Of a stretch of DNA of 64,000 nucleotides, positions 8,444 through 18,201 are shown one piece after another (the stretch's first letter is position 1; every line of letters starts with the position of its first letter). The notes beneath the pieces were generated by a model. The model was given only the letters and a program-made list of their open reading frames with translations. It was not told the DNA's origin and searched no databases. A program made the translations under genes and the position numbers. The DNA is from Actinomadura xylanilytica (GTDB lineage: Bacteria; Actinomycetota; Actinomycetes; Streptosporangiales; Streptosporangiaceae): assembly GCF_030283145.1 (NCBI RefSeq), contig NZ_JASNWE010000002.1, positions 806,001 to 870,000 on the forward strand, given 5' to 3'.

Positions 8444-11256
8444 TAGTCCACCGGCCTGCTGGAGAGCTTCCGGGGCTGCTGCTCCTGAGGGTTCGGCCAT
8501 TCATTGTTGCCGCCGCCGCCACCGTTTCCGCCACCGCGGCGGCACAGCGGGTTGTCCCGGTGCATCTGGCACCACCAGCGGGGCGGGTCGGCGCTCGGCG
8601 GCTTGTTCGGGTCGCAGTTGCCGTCGGGCATCGGCGACTGGCAGGGCGGCTTGCCGCCCCCGTCGCCGTCGTCGCCGTCCTGGCAGCGCGGGTCGTACTT
8701 ACCGATCGGGGTCTTGCACCACGCCGGCTTGCCGTCGTCGTCCTTCGGCTTCTTGGGCTTGTACGGCTCGGCCCACTTCTGCGGGGAGCCGGTCCACGCC
8801 GGCTGCGGGAACTGGTCGACCGGGGTGCCCTTGGTGGCCTCGGCCATGTAGGCGTGCCAGATCTTGGCCGGGATGGTGCCGCCCTGGACCTCACCGCCCG
8901 CGATGTTCAGCCGCTTCCGCTTCTCGTTGTACATCGTCACCGCGGTCGAGATCTTGGGGGTGTAGCCCACGAACCAGGTCGCGACGTTCTTGTCGGTGGT
9001 ACCGGTCTTGCCCGCCACCGGACGGTCCGGCAGCGCCGCCGCCTGCGCGGTGCCGCCCGGCTTGACCACCTGCTGGAGCGCGTAGGTGACGTCCGCGGTG
9101 ACGCCGGCGCTGAAGGTGCCGGCCTTGTGGTCCCAGCTCAGCACCTTGACGGGCTGCTTGTCGGCGTTGTTGACCGCCTTGACCACGTGCGGCTGGTGGT
9201 AGGTGCCGCCGTTGGCGAACACCGCGTACCCGGCGGCCTGCTCGATCGGCCGGATGTCGTTGATGCCGAGCGCCAGCCCGGCCTGCTCCTTGAACGGCTC
9301 CACCATCGAGGGGTTCACCCCCGCCTTCTCGGCGGTCTTGACCACGTCGCCGATGCCGACCTTCATCGCGAGCTGGAGGTAGGCGGTGTTGGTGGACTCC
9401 TTGGTGGCCTGCACCAGGTTGATCGCGCCCTTGCCCGCGTGGCTGTTCGGGATCGGGCCGAGCGCGCCCGGCGTACCGTTCGGCACGACCTTGCCGGTGC
9501 CGTCGAAGGACACCCCCGAACGGCCCTCGACCAGGCTCTTGAGCCCGTACCCCTTCTCCAGCGCGGTGGCCAGCACGTACGGCTTCATCGCCGATCCGGC
9601 CTGCGCCGACCCCCACCAGACGTTGTCGAACGACTGCTTGAGGTAGCTCGGCCCGCCGTAGATCGCCTCGACCTCGCCGTTGGTGGCGTTGACCGACACC
9701 AGCCCGAGCCGCACGTGCTTCTTCAGCAGCTTGGCGGGGTCGATGCCCGGGACGGTGTTCTCCACCGCCTGCTTCGCGGCCTTCATCTTGCGCGGGTCGA
9801 AGGTCGTGGTGATCTTCAGACCCTTCTCGATGATCTGCTGCTCGGTGATGCCCTTGCGCTCGAGCTCCTTGATCGCCCGCTTGATCATGTAGCCGCGCTG
9901 GCCGCCGAAGGTCACCGGGCCGCCGATCGGCGCGGTCTCGGGGAGCTGCTTGGAGTACTTGTCGAAGTCGGCCTGGCTCAGCGCACCGATCTTGCGCATC
10001 CCGTCCAGCACGTACCGGTAGCGCACCAGCGTCTGGGCCTGCGCCTGCTTGTCGTCGCTGCGCGGGTCGAGCCGGCCGGGCTGCTGGATGACCGCGGCGA
10101 GCAGCGCGCCCTGGTCCGGGCGCAGCTTGTCGACGGTCACCTTCGGGCCGTAGTAGGCGCGGGACGCCGCCTGGATGCCGTAGGCGTTGCGGCCGAAGAA
10201 GATCGTGTTGAGGTAGAGCTCGAGGATCTTGTCCTTGGTGCCGAGCTTGTCCTCCAACTTCAGCGAGATGAACATCTCCTTGAACTTCCGGGACATCGTC
10301 CGGTCGTCGCTGAGGTAGTACTTCTTCGCGAGCTGCTGGGTGATCGTGGACCCGCCCTGGGTGTCGCCGCCCGACACGTTGTTCCACACCGCGCGGGTGA
10401 TGCCGGACGGGGAGAAGCCGTTGTCGCTGCGGAAGCTGCGGTTCTCCGCCGCGATCACCGCCTCCTGCACCGGCTTCGGCACGTCCTGGATGCTGATGGG
10501 CTCGCGGTTCTTGCCGATCCGCCCGATCTCGGTGCCGTCGCGGTAGTAGAAGATGGCCGCCGTCTTGACGGCGTCGGAGTTGCCGATGTCCGGCACCGGC
10601 GTCTGGGCGTACGCGACACCGACGAGCGTGGCGAGGCCGGTGAAGCCGAGCACGGAGACGCCGGTCACGACCTTCCATGACGGGATGAACCGGCGCCAGC
10701 CCGTGCTGCGCGACCTCAGATGCTCGACGATGCCGCGCTTACCGCCACCACCGCCCGTCCCGCCTGGTCCCCCGGGGCCGCCAGGACCACCGGGACCACC
10801 AGGACCGCTCGGGCCGCCAGGCACACCGGGCCCTCCGGGGCCGCCTGGTCCGCTGCCGAAGCCTGCGGGAACGCCCGCCCCCCCGAATCCGCCGCCGAAT
10901 CCGCCGCCGGACCCGCCGGGTCCACCGGGCGCGCCGGGCGCGCCGGGCGCGCCGGGACCGCTGGATCCACCCGGGCCGCTCGGGCCGCTCGGGATGCCCT
11001 GGCCGCCGGGGCCACCTGGGCCGCTGGGGCCGCTGGGGCCAGGGGGCGGAGGGCCGGCGGCGTGGCGCGCGTGCGCCCCGCCGGGCGGTGCTCCGGTCGG
11101 TGGGAACGGCGGGTTGCCCGGGCCGTTCGGTGGTCCCCCCGCGGGACCTGCGGAGTGGGCGCCGAACGACGCACCGGGACTCGCGGGGCGGGGGACCTGC
11201 TGCCCGCCCGGCCACTGCGACCCGGGTCCTGGTCGGGGCTGGCTTGGATTACTCAC
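8443..11256 (-). CDS. Class A penicillin-binding protein, copy 2
   Basis: A 937-residue tandem paralogue of the preceding PBP with the same layout: a Gly/Pro-rich cytoplasmic tail of about 190 residues with collagen-like GPGGPGG repeats, TM (SWKVVTGVSVLGFTGLATLV), and GT51 with AAENRSFRSDNGFSPSG and GGSTITQQLAKKYYL. The transpeptidase carries SAMK in AGSAMKPYVLATALE, plus KTGTT. The GT51 motif reads ENRSF rather than EDRGF, a variant I know from actinobacterial class A PBPs. The secreted tail has six cysteines and PRWWCQMHRDNPLC, matching copy 1 in spacing. GTG start with GATGAGGTCGC upstream. It is divergent from padR. Confidence 0.95.
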   Translation of the reverse strand: MSNPSQPRPGPGSQWPGGQQVPRPASPGASFGAHSAGPAGGPPNGPGNPPFPPTGAPPGGAHARHAAGPPPPGPSGPSGPGGPGGQGIPSGPSGPGGSSGPGAPGAPGAPGGPGGSGGGFGGGFGGAGVPAGFGSGPGGPGGPGVPGGPSGPGGPGGPGGPGGPGGTGGGGGKRGIVEHLRSRSTGWRRFIPSWKVVTGVSVLGFTGLATLVGVAYAQTPVPDIGNSDAVKTAAIFYYRDGTEIGRIGKNREPISIQDVPKPVQEAVIAAENRSFRSDNGFSPSGITRAVWNNVSGGDTQGGSTITQQLAKKYYLSDDRTMSRKFKEMFISLKLEDKLGTKDKILELYLNTIFFGRNAYGIQAASRAYYGPKVTVDKLRPDQGALLAAVIQQPGRLDPRSDDKQAQAQTLVRYRYVLDGMRKIGALSQADFDKYSKQLPETAPIGGPVTFGGQRGYMIKRAIKELERKGITEQQIIEKGLKITTTFDPRKMKAAKQAVENTVPGIDPAKLLKKHVRLGLVSVNATNGEVEAIYGGPSYLKQSFDNVWWGSAQAGSAMKPYVLATALEKGYGLKSLVEGRSGVSFDGTGKVVPNGTPGALGPIPNSHAGKGAINLVQATKESTNTAYLQLAMKVGIGDVVKTAEKAGVNPSMVEPFKEQAGLALGINDIRPIEQAAGYAVFANGGTYHQPHVVKAVNNADKQPVKVLSWDHKAGTFSAGVTADVTYALQQVVKPGGTAQAAALPDRPVAGKTGTTDKNVATWFVGYTPKISTAVTMYNEKRKRLNIAGGEVQGGTIPAKIWHAYMAEATKGTPVDQFPQPAWTGSPQKWAEPYKPKKPKDDDGKPAWCKTPIGKYDPRCQDGDDGDGGGKPPCQSPMPDGNCDPNKPPSADPPRWWCQMHRDNPLCRRGGGNGGGGGNNEWPNPQEQQPRKLSSRPVD

Positions 11257-11310
11257 GCGACCTCATCAACAGGGGGACTACGGCTGTGCGTCGTCCGAAG
11301 AGTACTGTGC
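11241..11310 (-). promoter_or_regulatory. Duplicated leader of PBP copy 2
   Basis: Counterpart of 8210-8274: the same block TCGGACGACGCACAGCCGTA, then GTTGATGAGGTCGC and the GTG start. It contains AGTACTCT just upstream of the conserved block, a possible -10 region. Confidence 0.6.
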
Positions 11311-11779
11311 GGGCTGGTGAGCGGGGGGACCGCTGCGCATGACGGAGCCCGGTCCCGGCGCGGGCACGTCTCCGCAGGCCATCGGGCCGGCGAGCCGTCC
11401 TCACTGGTCGTGGGGCTGATTCCCGTGGCCGAGGACGTGCGACATCGCCAGGTGGTTCCAACCGCCAACTTTCGCATACTTCGACCACATAGACCCCGAA
11501 TTCTCCCTATTCACGGTCCAAGTCGGCGAGCCCGGCGGCGGCCCCGTCGCACCCCGCGTGGCGACCCGGTTCCTCCCGCCCGCCTCGCCCCTCCACGCAG
11601 CTCCGGTGCCCTGTTCCGCATCGCCGGGGTACGGCGTCCGGCCGGGTGACTTGCCAGGATGCGCGGCGGTACGTATCTTTGCGATGTATCGAACCGATAC
11701 ATTCGCTCGATACATCGAGTGGAGGCATCCGGGCGATACATCGAGTGGAGACATCGGCGCTGCGGGGAAGGGACCTCGG
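11257..11779. other. Divergent intergenic region between PBP copy 2 and padR
   Basis: This 523-nt region holds the PBP leader on its left and the PadR operator-like repeats (11684-11750) on its right. The middle (about 11311-11680) shows no gene; open frames there lack recognisable motifs. Confidence 0.5.
11684..11750 (+). promoter_or_regulatory. Operator-like repeat cluster upstream of padR
   Basis: Three related elements lie in a row: a palindrome TGTATCG-AAC-CGATACA (11685-11701), a palindrome CTCGAT-AC-ATCGAG (11706-11719), and an exact 17-bp direct repeat CGATACATCGAGTGGAG at 11708-11724 and 11734-11750. All contain the core ATGTATCG or its complement. PadR-family repressors bind such dyads and often autoregulate, so this is the probable operator for the gene starting at 11780 and perhaps for ino1 downstream. 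Confidence 0.75.
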
Positions 11780-12403
11780 ATGGCGGGCAAGAAGGGCGCG
11801 GGCGTGCTGGAGCTCGCCGTGCTCGGTCTGCTGCACGAGTCCCCGATGCACGGCTACGAGCTGCGCAAGCGGCTCAACACCCTGCTGGGCATGTTCCGCG
11901 CGTTCTCGTACGGTTCGCTCTACCCGTGCCTCAAGCAGCTCCTCGCCAAGGGGCTCATCGTGGAGGACCGGCCCGAGGAGCCCACCGTCCCGCTGGCGTT
12001 GCAGAGCCGCCGCTCGAAGATCGTCTACAAGCTCACCGCCGAGGGCAAGGAGCGTCTCCAGGAGCTCCTCACCGAGGCGGGCCCGGCGTCGTGGGAGGAC
12101 GAGGGGTTCGGCGTGCACTTCGCCTTCTTCTCGCACACCCGCGCCGACGTCCGGCTGCGGATCCTCGAGGGCCGGCGCAGCCGGCTGGAGGAGCGGCTGG
12201 AGAGCGTGCGCGGCGCGCTGGCACGGACCCGGGAGCGGGTCGACAGCTACACCCTCGAGCTCCAGAACCACGGGCTCGAGTCCGTCGAACGCGAGGTCCG
12301 GTGGCTCAACGAGCTCATCGGGCGCGAGCGGGCGGAGCAGGAGCAGGCCAGATCTTCGATTTCCAATATGACTCAGGACCAGCCCCGCGAGGACGACCGC
12401 TGA
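11780..12403 (+). CDS. PadR-family transcriptional regulator
   Basis: The 207-residue protein begins [20 protein letters not shown] and continues with [12 protein letters not shown] and [17 protein letters not shown], the winged-helix PadR N-terminal domain. A C-terminal helical PadR dimerisation domain follows (about 110-190: [20 protein letters not shown]). The ATG at 11780 was chosen because the PadR domain begins there; longer readings run through the operator repeats. It lies 49 nt upstream of ino1 on the same strand, an arrangement conserved in Streptomyces, so it probably controls inositol synthesis and itself. The ligand is unknown from sequence. Confidence 0.92.
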   Translation: MAGKKGAGVLELAVLGLLHESPMHGYELRKRLNTLLGMFRAFSYGSLYPCLKQLLAKGLIVEDRPEEPTVPLALQSRRSKIVYKLTAEGKERLQELLTEAGPASWEDEGFGVHFAFFSHTRADVRLRILEGRRSRLEERLESVRGALARTRERVDSYTLELQNHGLESVEREVRWLNELIGRERAEQEQARSSISNMTQDQPREDDR

Positions 12404-12452
12404 TCAGCGGCACGCCTTCGGGGCCGGTGAACCAAGGAGAAGGAGCAACCGG

Positions 12453-13532
12453 ATGGGTTCGGTGCGCGTAGCCATCGTCGGTGTGGGGAACTGCGCCGCT
12501 TCGCTCGTCCAGGGCGTCGAGTTCTACAAGGACGCCTCCCCCGAGACGCGGGTCCCGGGTCTGATGCACGTCCAGTTCGGCGAGTACCACGTCGGCGACG
12601 TCGAGTTCGTCGCCGCGTTCGACGTGGACGCCAAGAAGGTCGGCAACGACCTGTCCGACGCCATCGGCGCGAGCGAGAACAACACGATCAAGTTCGCCGA
12701 CGTCCCGCCGACCGGTGTCACCGTGCAGCGCGGCCACACCTTCGACGGCCTCGGCGAGTACTACCGCGAGATGGTCGAGGAGTCCGACGCCGAGCCGGTC
12801 GACGTGGTCAAGGCGCTCAAGGACGCCGAGGTCGACGTGCTGGTGTCGTACCTGCCGGTGGGCTCCGAGGACGCCGACCGCTTCTACGCGCAGTGCGCGA
12901 TCGACGCCGGCGTGGCGTTCGTCAACGCGCTCCCGGTGTTCATCGCCTCCGACCCGACCTGGGCCGAGAAGTTCACCAAGGCCGGTGTCCCGATCGTCGG
13001 CGACGACATCAAGTCGCAGGTCGGCGCGACCATCACGCACCGCGTGATGGCCAAGCTGTTCGAGGACCGCGGGGTCGAGCTGCTGCGCACGTACCAGCTC
13101 AACTTCGGCGGCAACATGGACTTCATGAACATGCTGGAGCGCAAGCGGCTCCAGTCCAAGAAGATCTCCAAGACGCAGTCGGTCACCTCGCAGATCCCGC
13201 ACGAGATGGCCAAGGCCGACGTGCACATCGGCCCGTCCGACCACGTGCCGTGGCTCGACGACCGCAAGTGGGCCTACGTCCGCCTGGAGGGCAAGTCCTT
13301 CGGCGACACCCCGCTCAACCTGGAGTACAAGCTGGAGGTCTGGGACTCCCCCAACTCCGCCGGCGTCATCATCGACGCGGTCCGGGCCGCCAAGATCGCG
13401 CTCGACCGCGGCATCGGCGGACCGATCCTGTCGGCCAGCTCCTACTTCATGAAGTCGCCGCCCGAGCAGTACAACGACGACGAGGCGCGCGAGGCCGTGG
13501 AGGCCTTCATCCGCGGAGACGTCGAACGCTGA
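12453..13532 (+). CDS. ino1: Inositol-3-phosphate synthase
   Basis: The 359-residue enzyme has an N-terminal NAD-binding fold ([20 protein letters not shown]), core motifs [40 protein letters not shown] and [14 protein letters not shown], and the C-terminal [11 protein letters not shown]. It converts glucose-6-phosphate to inositol-3-phosphate for phosphatidylinositol lipids and mycothiol. Length matches actinobacterial Ino1. An AAGGAGAAGGAGC stretch provides the ribosome-binding site. It follows padR closely and ends in a strong terminator at 13565-13606. Confidence 0.97.
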   Translation: MGSVRVAIVGVGNCAASLVQGVEFYKDASPETRVPGLMHVQFGEYHVGDVEFVAAFDVDAKKVGNDLSDAIGASENNTIKFADVPPTGVTVQRGHTFDGLGEYYREMVEESDAEPVDVVKALKDAEVDVLVSYLPVGSEDADRFYAQCAIDAGVAFVNALPVFIASDPTWAEKFTKAGVPIVGDDIKSQVGATITHRVMAKLFEDRGVELLRTYQLNFGGNMDFMNMLERKRLQSKKISKTQSVTSQIPHEMAKADVHIGPSDHVPWLDDRKWAYVRLEGKSFGDTPLNLEYKLEVWDSPNSAGVIIDAVRAAKIALDRGIGGPILSASSYFMKSPPEQYNDDEAREAVEAFIRGDVER

Positions 13533-13564
13533 ACGCGCCAAGAGGCTGATCACACGGCCTGGTC

Positions 13565-13606
13565 AAGGACGCCCTGACGGTGGACACCCACCGTCAGGGC
13601 GTCCTT
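13565..13606 (+). terminator. Rho-independent terminator after ino1
   Basis: A 17-bp perfect stem (GGACGCCCTGACGGTGG and complement) with the 4-nt loop ACAC is extended by AA/TT pairs and followed by TTACTTT. This is a strong intrinsic terminator separating ino1 from the transporter lipoprotein gene. Confidence 0.93.
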
Positions 13607-13715
13607 ACTTTCCATAGGGAAAAGGGTGATGTAGCGACCGTTGTCACGCTCTGGCTCTACTGTGACACCCCCGGTGAGGTGCGCATCGCTTCCAGGAGCC
13701 GAGTGGAGGTCACGG

Positions 13716-15488
13716 ATGGCACGAGAGGTACTCAGGGTCACGGCGGGACTGACGGGACTCGCGGTGGGGCTGACCGCCTGCGGCGGCGGAGGCTCGACCA
13801 GGCCCACCACGGGCCCACCCAGGGACGGCGGCGTCCTCAGGATCGTCGGCTCGTCCGACGTCGAGCACCTCGACCCGGCCGGCGCGTCCAGCGTCGGCGC
13901 CTACGGACTGGTCCGCACCTACGCCCGCACGCTGTTCGGGACACGTGCGTCCAACGACTTCAACGAGACCGTGCCGGTCCGGGCCGACGTCGCCGCGCGG
14001 ATCCCCACCCGTGAGAACGGCGGCGTCAGTGAGAACGGCACGACCTACACGGTGCGGCTACGGCAGGGCGTCTACTGGAGCACCAGCCCGCCGCGCCCGG
14101 TGACCGCGCACGACTTCGTCCGCGGCGTCAAGCGGATGTGCAACCCCGCCTCGCCCTCGGCGGGCCAGCGCTACTACACCCCGACGATCAAGGGGATGGA
14201 CGGCTTCTGCCACGGCTTCGGCGCGGTCGACGCCAAGGACCCCGAGGCGATCGCCGCCTACCAGAACGCACATGAGATCGGCGGGCTGCGGGCCGAGGAC
14301 GACCACACCCTGGTCTTCGCCCTGACCCGTCCGGCCAGCGACTTCCTCAACCTGCTCAGCCTCCCCGCCACCGCCGCCGCCCCCGCCGAGTACGACCGGT
14401 ACCTGCCGGACGGTCCCGAGTTCCGCCAGCACACGGTCTCGGACGGTCCATACCGGATCACCCAGTACAAGCCGGGCGTCTCCTACCTGCTGTCCCGCAA
14501 CCCGGCGTGGCGGCAGGACACCGACCCGCTGCGCGAGCGGCACGTGGAGAAGATCCGGATCACCCTCGGCCAGGACTCGGCCGACACCGTCCAGCAGCAG
14601 ATCGAACAGGGCTCCGCCGATCTCGCCTGGGACCAGCCGGTGCCGACCGCCGCGCTGCCCCGGGTGCGCCGCGACCCGCGGTTCGCGATCAGGGACACCC
14701 CGTCCAACAGCCCGTACCTGGTGTTCAACACGCTCAGCCCCGGCAACGGCGGCGCCCTCGGCAGGCGCGAGGTCCGGCAGGCGCTGGAGTACGCGATCGA
14801 CCGGTCCGCGCTCGTCAAGATCGTGGGCGGGCCGGACGTGGCGTCGCCGCTGCACACGGTGATCCCGCCGGGCAACGCCGGCCACGCGCCCACCGACCGC
14901 TACCCGACCGCGGGCGAGGCCGGCGACCCGGGGCGCTGCCGGCGGCTCCTCGCCGAGGCCGGGTACACCGGGCTGAAGCTGGAGTTCCCGTACCGCACCA
15001 ACAGCGTGCACCGGCTGATCGCCCAGTCCATCAAGGACAACCTGGCCGGGTGCGGCGTCACCGCCGAGCTCAGGGCCGACACCGGCGGCGACTTCTACGC
15101 CGAGACGATCTCCTCGCCCGCGCGGGCGCGTGAAGGCAAGTGGGACATCGCCGCGCCCGGCTGGACCCCCGACTGGTACGGCAACAACGGCCGCACGCTC
15201 GTCCAGCCGCTGTTCGACGGGCGCGGATACGGAAAGAACTCCATCAACTACGGCGGCTACGACAGCGCCGAGGTGAACGGGCTGATCGACGCGGCCCTCA
15301 CCGCCCCCGACGCGGGGCGCGCGGCGGGCCACTGGCAGCGGGCCGACCAGAAGATCATGGAGGACGCGGCGATCGTGCCGCTGCTGGACCGAGCGCACAC
15401 GATCTTCCGGTCGAGCCGGGTCGGCGGCGCCGTCTTCCTGCCCACCGCGGCCGGGTACGACTACACCCGGCTGTGGCTGGCCGACTGA
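13716..15488 (+). CDS. Peptide/oligopeptide ABC transporter substrate-binding lipoprotein
   Basis: The ATG at 13716 follows GGAGG and yields a lipoprotein signal MAREVLRVTAGLTGLAVGLT with lipobox LTAC (Cys22). The mature 568 residues form an SBP_bac_5 domain: GGVLRIVGSSDVEHLDPAG near the start, YTVRLRQGVYWSTSPPRPVT, and later RREVRQALEYAIDRSALV. The C-terminus holds WTPDWYGNNGRTLVQPLF. Such proteins capture peptides or other ligands outside the cell for an ABC importer. No permease or ATPase genes are adjacent; the neighbours are ino1 and an MFS transporter, so this is an orphan binding protein. Confidence 0.9.
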   Translation: MAREVLRVTAGLTGLAVGLTACGGGGSTRPTTGPPRDGGVLRIVGSSDVEHLDPAGASSVGAYGLVRTYARTLFGTRASNDFNETVPVRADVAARIPTRENGGVSENGTTYTVRLRQGVYWSTSPPRPVTAHDFVRGVKRMCNPASPSAGQRYYTPTIKGMDGFCHGFGAVDAKDPEAIAAYQNAHEIGGLRAEDDHTLVFALTRPASDFLNLLSLPATAAAPAEYDRYLPDGPEFRQHTVSDGPYRITQYKPGVSYLLSRNPAWRQDTDPLRERHVEKIRITLGQDSADTVQQQIEQGSADLAWDQPVPTAALPRVRRDPRFAIRDTPSNSPYLVFNTLSPGNGGALGRREVRQALEYAIDRSALVKIVGGPDVASPLHTVIPPGNAGHAPTDRYPTAGEAGDPGRCRRLLAEAGYTGLKLEFPYRTNSVHRLIAQSIKDNLAGCGVTAELRADTGGDFYAETISSPARAREGKWDIAAPGWTPDWYGNNGRTLVQPLFDGRGYGKNSINYGGYDSAEVNGLIDAALTAPDAGRAAGHWQRADQKIMEDAAIVPLLDRAHTIFRSSRVGGAVFLPTAAGYDYTRLWLAD

Positions 15489-15522
15489 CTTGTCCCCGTT
15501 CGAGGCCGCATAGGGTGATCTG

Positions 15523-16815
15523 GTGAGGGCGAACGAGCTGCGGAGCATCCTGGCCGGCAGGGACTTCCGGCGGCTGTACGCGACCCGGATCGCCTCTCAG
15601 CTGACCGACGGCGTCTTCCAGGTCGCGCTGGCCGGTTACGTGTTCTTCTCCCCCGAACGGCAGACGACGGCCGGCAAGGCCGCCGCCGCATTTGCGGTGA
15701 CGCTGCTGCCCTACTCCGCGCTCGGCCCGTTCGCCGGGGTGCTCATCGACCGGTGGCGGCGGCGTCAGATCCTGGTGTGGACGCCGATCCTGCGCGCCGT
15801 CCTGGTGCTGGCGGTCGCGGGCCTGGTCGCGGCCGGGCAGGACGGCGTGGTGTTCTTCCTCGGCGTGCTGGTCGTCCTCGGCGTCAACCGGTTCTTCCTC
15901 GCCGCGCTGTCGGCCGCGCTCCCGCACGTCGTCAGCCGCGAGCAGCTCGTGACGGCGAACGCGTTCGCCGTCACGTCCGGGACGGTCATCGCGTTCACCG
16001 GCGCGGGCTTCGGCTACCTGCTGCGGCGCGTCTTCGGCGCCGGCACGGGCGGCACGGCGCTGATCCTGGTGAGCGGAGCCGTGCTGTTCCTGCTCGCCGG
16101 GCTCATCGCGACCTCGCTACCGCGACGCCTGCTCGGCCCGCATCTGGAGGACGTGCCGAAGCAGACCAGCGAGGCGCTCGGCAGCGTGCTGCACGGCCTG
16201 GTGGACGGCGCCCGGCACATCGCGCGACGGCGGCCGGCCGCGCTCGCGCTGGCCGCGATCTCGTTCCACCGGTGCCTGTACGGCGTCATCCTGATCATGA
16301 CGCTGCTGCTGTGCCGCAACCACTTCACCAGCGACGCCGATCGGGGGCTGGCGGCGTTCGCGATGATGCTCGGGGTGTCCGGCGCCGGGTACTTCGCCGC
16401 CGCGCTGATCACCCCGCCGGTGGTGCGGCGGATCAGCAAGGAGACCTGGGTCGCCTGGCTGCTCGCCGGGGCCGCGGTGTCGCTGCTGGTCCTCGGCCTG
16501 CCGTTCGCCGAGCCGGCCTGGGCCGCGGGCGCGTTCGCCCTCGGGGTGGTGTCGCAGGGCGTCAAGCTCTGCGTCGACACCACGCTCCAGGAGTCGATCG
16601 AGGACGCCTACCGGGGACGGGTCTTCGCGGTCTACGACATGCTCTTCAACGCGATGTTCGCCGCCGCGGCAGCGGCAGCGGCGGCCTGGCTGCCCACCGA
16701 CGGCCGCTCCCACCTCACCCTGGCCATCGTGATCGTCACCTACGCGGCCGGCGCGATCGCCTACCGCGCCACCGCCGCCCGCAGCGTGCAGGCCCCGGTC
16801 CCCGCCCCGCACTGA
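15523..16815 (+). CDS. MFS transporter
   Basis: The 430-residue polytopic protein has the MFS_3-type start VRANELRSILAGRDFRRLYA, about 12 hydrophobic segments, and the motif GVLIDRWRRRQILVWTP after TM2 (major-facilitator motif A-like). The GTG has no Shine-Dalgarno; TAGGGT at 15511-15516 lies 6 nt upstream with TTGTCC 15 nt before it, suggesting a leaderless transcript. The substrate is unknown; relatives are often annotated as drug or siderophore exporters. It is separated by 34 nt from the lipoprotein gene and converges on bioA. Confidence 0.85.
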   Translation: MRANELRSILAGRDFRRLYATRIASQLTDGVFQVALAGYVFFSPERQTTAGKAAAAFAVTLLPYSALGPFAGVLIDRWRRRQILVWTPILRAVLVLAVAGLVAAGQDGVVFFLGVLVVLGVNRFFLAALSAALPHVVSREQLVTANAFAVTSGTVIAFTGAGFGYLLRRVFGAGTGGTALILVSGAVLFLLAGLIATSLPRRLLGPHLEDVPKQTSEALGSVLHGLVDGARHIARRRPAALALAAISFHRCLYGVILIMTLLLCRNHFTSDADRGLAAFAMMLGVSGAGYFAAALITPPVVRRISKETWVAWLLAGAAVSLLVLGLPFAEPAWAAGAFALGVVSQGVKLCVDTTLQESIEDAYRGRVFAVYDMLFNAMFAAAAAAAAAWLPTDGRSHLTLAIVIVTYAAGAIAYRATAARSVQAPVPAPH

Positions 16816-16820
16816 CCGCC

Positions 16821-16850
16821 GCACCCGTCTCCACCGCACCCGTCTCCACC
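16821..16850. repeat. 15-bp tandem duplication between MFS gene and bioA
   Basis: GCACCCGTCTCCACC occurs twice back to back in the 69-nt gap between the two convergent genes. No hairpin-type terminator is obvious there. Confidence 0.8.
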
Positions 16851-16884
16851 GGGTCCGCCGCCTCTGGGCGGGGCGCTCGGCGGG

Positions 16885-18201
16885 TCAGAGGGCGGACTCG
16901 GCGATGGCGTACATGGCGTCGGCGATGTGGCCCGTCTCGTCCTCGGTGCAGACGTACGGGGGCATGGCGTAGATCAGCTTGCCGAACGGCCGCAGCCACA
17001 CGCCGTAGTCCATCGCGACCTCCTGCACGGCCTCGACGTCGACCGGCTCGCGCGCCTCGATCACCCCGATCGCGCCGAGCACCCGTACCCCGGCGACGCC
17101 GGGCAGCTCCGCCGCGCCCTCCAGGCCGGCGGTGAGGACGGCCTCGATCGTGTCGACCTCCTCGCGCCAGTCGCGCGACAGCAGCAGGTCGATGGAGGCG
17201 GACGCCACCGCCGCCGCGAGCGGGTTGGCCATGAACGTGGGGCCGTGCATCAGCGCGCCGCCCTCGCCCGAGGAGATCACCTCGGCCACCCGGTCGGTGC
17301 ACAGGGTCGCCGCCATCGTCAGGTAGCCGCCGGTCAGCGCCTTGCCGAGGCACATGATGTCGGGCGCGACCTCGGCGTGGTCGCAGCCCCACAGCTCGCC
17401 GGTGCGGCCGAACCCGGTGGCGATCTCGTCGAGGATCAGCAGCAGCCCGTGCTCGTCGGCGATCTCGCGCAGCGCCCGCAGGTACTCGGGGGCGTAGAAG
17501 CGCATGCCCCCCGCGCCCTGGACGATCGGCTCGACGATGATCCCGGCGAGCTCGCCGGCGTGCTCGGCGGCCAGCCCGGCCAGCCCGGCGAGGTACTCCT
17601 CATCGGGATCGGCGAGGTAGCCGAGCGGCGGCGGCGGCGCGAACACGTGCCGCGCCAGCACGTCGCCGAACATGTGGTGCATGCCGTTGACCGGGTCGCA
17701 GACCGCCATGTCGCCGAACGTGTCGCCGTGGTAGCCGCCGCGCACCGTGAGCAGCCGGTGCCGTTCGGGCCGGCCCCGCGCCCGCCAGAACTGGAGCGCC
17801 ATCTTGATCGCGACCTCGACCGCGACCGAGCCGGAGTCGGCGAAGAACACCTTGGTCAGCGGCGCCGGGGTGAGGCCGACGAGCCGCTCGGCCAGCCCGA
17901 TCGCCGCCGGGTGGGTGAGCCCGCCGAACATCACGTGCGCCATCTTGCCGAGCTGCCCGGTGACGGCCGCGTTCAGCTTCGGGTGGTCGTAGCCGTGGAT
18001 CGCCGCCCACCAGGACGACATGCCGTCGATCAGCTCGGTGCCGTCGGCGAGCGTCAGCCGCACCCCGGACGCCGACACGACGGGATGCGCGGGCGAGGAC
18101 GCCGGCATCGGCGCGTACGGATGCCAGACGTGCTCGCGGTCGAACTCCATCAGCCGCTCGGCCTCGCGCGGGCTCATCCGTCCGAGCTTGAGGTCGATCA
18201 C
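16885..18201 (-). CDS. bioA: Adenosylmethionine--8-amino-7-oxononanoate aminotransferase
   Basis: The 438-residue fold-type I PLP enzyme begins [20 protein letters not shown] and carries the BioA signature [12 protein letters not shown] and [15 protein letters not shown]. Also present are [56 protein letters not shown] and the PLP lysine in [17 protein letters not shown]. It makes 7,8-diaminopelargonate in biotin synthesis using SAM as amino donor. The GTG start overlaps the pcnA stop (GTGA), indicating translational coupling; an internal ATG 24 nt later is an alternative. No other bio genes are nearby. Confidence 0.93.
   Translation of the reverse strand: MIDLKLGRMSPREAERLMEFDREHVWHPYAPMPASSPAHPVVSASGVRLTLADGTELIDGMSSWWAAIHGYDHPKLNAAVTGQLGKMAHVMFGGLTHPAAIGLAERLVGLTPAPLTKVFFADSGSVAVEVAIKMALQFWRARGRPERHRLLTVRGGYHGDTFGDMAVCDPVNGMHHMFGDVLARHVFAPPPPLGYLADPDEEYLAGLAGLAAEHAGELAGIIVEPIVQGAGGMRFYAPEYLRALREIADEHGLLLILDEIATGFGRTGELWGCDHAEVAPDIMCLGKALTGGYLTMAATLCTDRVAEVISSGEGGALMHGPTFMANPLAAAVASASIDLLLSRDWREEVDTIEAVLTAGLEGAAELPGVAGVRVLGAIGVIEAREPVDVEAVQEVAMDYGVWLRPFGKLIYAMPPYVCTEDETGHIADAMYAIAESAL

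Noticed and set aside
5144..10680. Plus-strand open frames of several hundred codons opposite both PBP genes
   Set aside because: Antisense shadows of codon-biased genes; composition is atypical and no ribosome-binding sites or motifs are present.
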